Below are positions 62,708 to 64,000 of a DNA stretch of 64,000 nt, piece by piece. The notes below the pieces were generated by a model that made no database searches, was not told the origin of the DNA, and saw only the letters and a list, made by a program, of their open reading frames with translations. The stretch comes from Doryteuthis pealeii. Taxonomy: Eukaryota > Mollusca > Cephalopoda > Myopsida > Loliginidae. The DNA lies in contig CM042160.1 in the NCBI GenBank assembly GCA_023376005.1, forward strand, positions 86,803,016 through 86,867,015. The letters run 5' to 3'. How positions within the stretch are numbered: position 1 is the first letter of the stretch; each line of letters opens with the position of its first letter. The position numbers and the translations under genes were made by a program.

Positions 62708-63596
62708 TAAAGAAAATTTTTAAATAAAAAAATTGCTGAAAATTGAAAAAAAAAAAAAAAAATTAAAAAAGAAATATAGAAAAGAAAAAAAAAAAGATTT
62801 TAAAAATAAAAAAAAAATTTTTTAAAAATTTTAAATAAAAAAAGTAAACAAAATTAGAAAAAAAACAATAAAGAAAATATTTTTAAAATAAAGAAAATAA
62901 AAAAGATAAAATAAAAAAGATAAAATAAAAATAATTTTGAATAGAACAATAGATGAACACACATTAAAATCAAAAGTGAAAGAAAATGAAAAAAAAAAAA
63001 AAGTTAAAATAAGATAAAAGCAACGAAAGACAAATGAAAAAAAAATGGTAAAAAGGTCATAAAATAACCGAAGAGGAAAAAGGTGGGGGATGGGGGCGAG
63101 AAGAAATAATCAATAGATTTTGGCCAACGCACAAAGAGAGAATAATTGAAAAGTAAGGAAGGTTAAACAAGACAAATAACATCATTCAATAAGAATGATT
63201 ATTATTAAAATAACAAGAGTAAAAAAGAAAAAAAGAAAATTTAAAAAAAATAATTGTAGCAGAAAGAATAGAGTTTGGAAAATCAGATTGACAGCTCTCA
63301 ATAATGGTCTAGCACCATCCAAGACTGAAATTGAATTTATTACCAAAAACAGAATCTAGTTCAGACTAGAATGACAAGGTTTAAGCAGTGAGAAATTTTA
63401 ATTAACAGCAGGTATTCCTGTAAACAACCTAAGGCCCAGAAGTCGTACTATAACTTACAAAATATATACAGACAGGTTTGATTTGGTTTAGTTTAGTTTC
63501 AATGGCATATCAAGTCAGCTGAGTTTAGTAAATGACTTTAGTGCAAGCCAAGGAATACTTCATGTTTTAATGGACTTTTTCATTACTCTATAGGGC
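62666..63596. other. A-rich low complexity, then unassigned sequence
   Basis: To about 63240 mostly A-runs. At 63379-63435 a faint 5S-SINE-like segment (TTTAAGCAGTGAGAAATT). Nothing else was recognised. Confidence 0.5.
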
Positions 63597-63875
63597 AGAG
63601 ATGCTGATAGGTATGCATCACGTGTCCCTGACGACGCACAAAAATCTAAAAGGACACAGTAAGATCATATCCATGCATCCCAGTGTTTTTCTTTTTTCTT
63701 CCTTCACCATTTCAAGCTAACTGGAAATACATTTCAATAGTTTCTTAGAAATTAATTACACAGGATAGGTTACAAGGTAGAAGTTAGATGGCTTTAGTTT
63801 CGATCCATAAATTTTCCTGGGGTCACATTCAATGCAAATATGTGCATCCTAGGACACACTAAATCAAAAAGCTAT
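63597..63875 (+). repeat. Dispersed repeat H, copy 2
   Basis: Same order as 39725-40040: GAGATGCTGATAGGTATGC, ATTTCAATAGTTTCTTAGAA, AGGACACACTAAATCAAAA. Confidence 0.7.
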
Positions 63876-63889
63876 CACCATATTGTATA

Positions 63890-63944
63890 TAATATATATA
63901 TATATATATATAAGAATGACTCCAACATTTTAAAACTTATATAC

Positions 63945-63987
<43 letters not shown>

Positions 63988-64000
63988 CTATATATATCTA
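63890..64000. repeat. (TA)n and (CA)n microsatellites at window end
   Basis: TA repeats near 63890-63912 and CA repeats at 63950-63980, then TATATC units to the end. Confidence 0.95.

Overview
The window looks like intergenic or intronic DNA from an animal with a repeat-dense, AT-rich genome. I see no intact host gene. The combination of several tRNA-headed SINE families, 5S rRNA-derived SINEs, very abundant (TA)n/(CA)n arrays, MITEs, Helitrons and LINE relics fits a coleoid cephalopod (octopus-like) best. That assignment is an inference from repeat style, not from a marker gene.

Layout. (1) Positions 1-30618 form one giant inverted repeat: arm 1-15483, a 90-bp unpaired spacer 15484-15573, and arm 15574-30618. 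Everything in the left arm recurs in reverse order and orientation in the right arm. The arm is cut by the window start, so its true outer end is not visible. Mismatches near the centre are mostly 1-bp indels, so a fold-back read or assembly artefact must be excluded before treating it as biology. (2) 30619-36000 holds (TA)n-bounded elements, two tRNA-derived mini-SINEs (one with an 18-bp target-site duplication) and LINE reverse-transcriptase relics. (3) 36000-50000 holds long polypurine tracts, three repeat-family G copies, two solo LTRs, a tandem array of a hairpin motif, a LINE C-terminal relic and MITEs. (4) 50000-64000 holds a cluster of (TA)n-bounded elements, two inverted non-autonomous Helitrons, a tandem repeat block and A/T-rich minisatellites.

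Main biological signal. Thirteen sites (ten loci when mirrored arm copies are merged) fit the hammerhead self-cleaving ribozyme: CUGANGA, then stem II, then GAAA, a short stem III, an NUH cleavage triplet and a closing stem I. They sit in tRNA-headed SINEs or in short units bounded by (TA)n. Stem sequences differ between copies while pairing is largely kept, including compensatory changes. A second signal is a conserved hairpin (GGCAT, AACCC, loop, GGGTT, ATGCC) that ends both the 5S-derived SINE and an unrelated ~570-bp repeat, and that is also amplified as eight tandem ~31-bp units at 38793-39045.

Several insertions are proved by target-site duplications read directly here: three solo LTRs, two SINE-B copies, one SINE-C copy, two MITE-2 copies, one TTAA-flanked MITE and two Helitrons with A|T targets. 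Names such as SINE-A to SINE-D, MITE-1 to MITE-5 and repeat G, F, H, I, J are local labels used only in this annotation.
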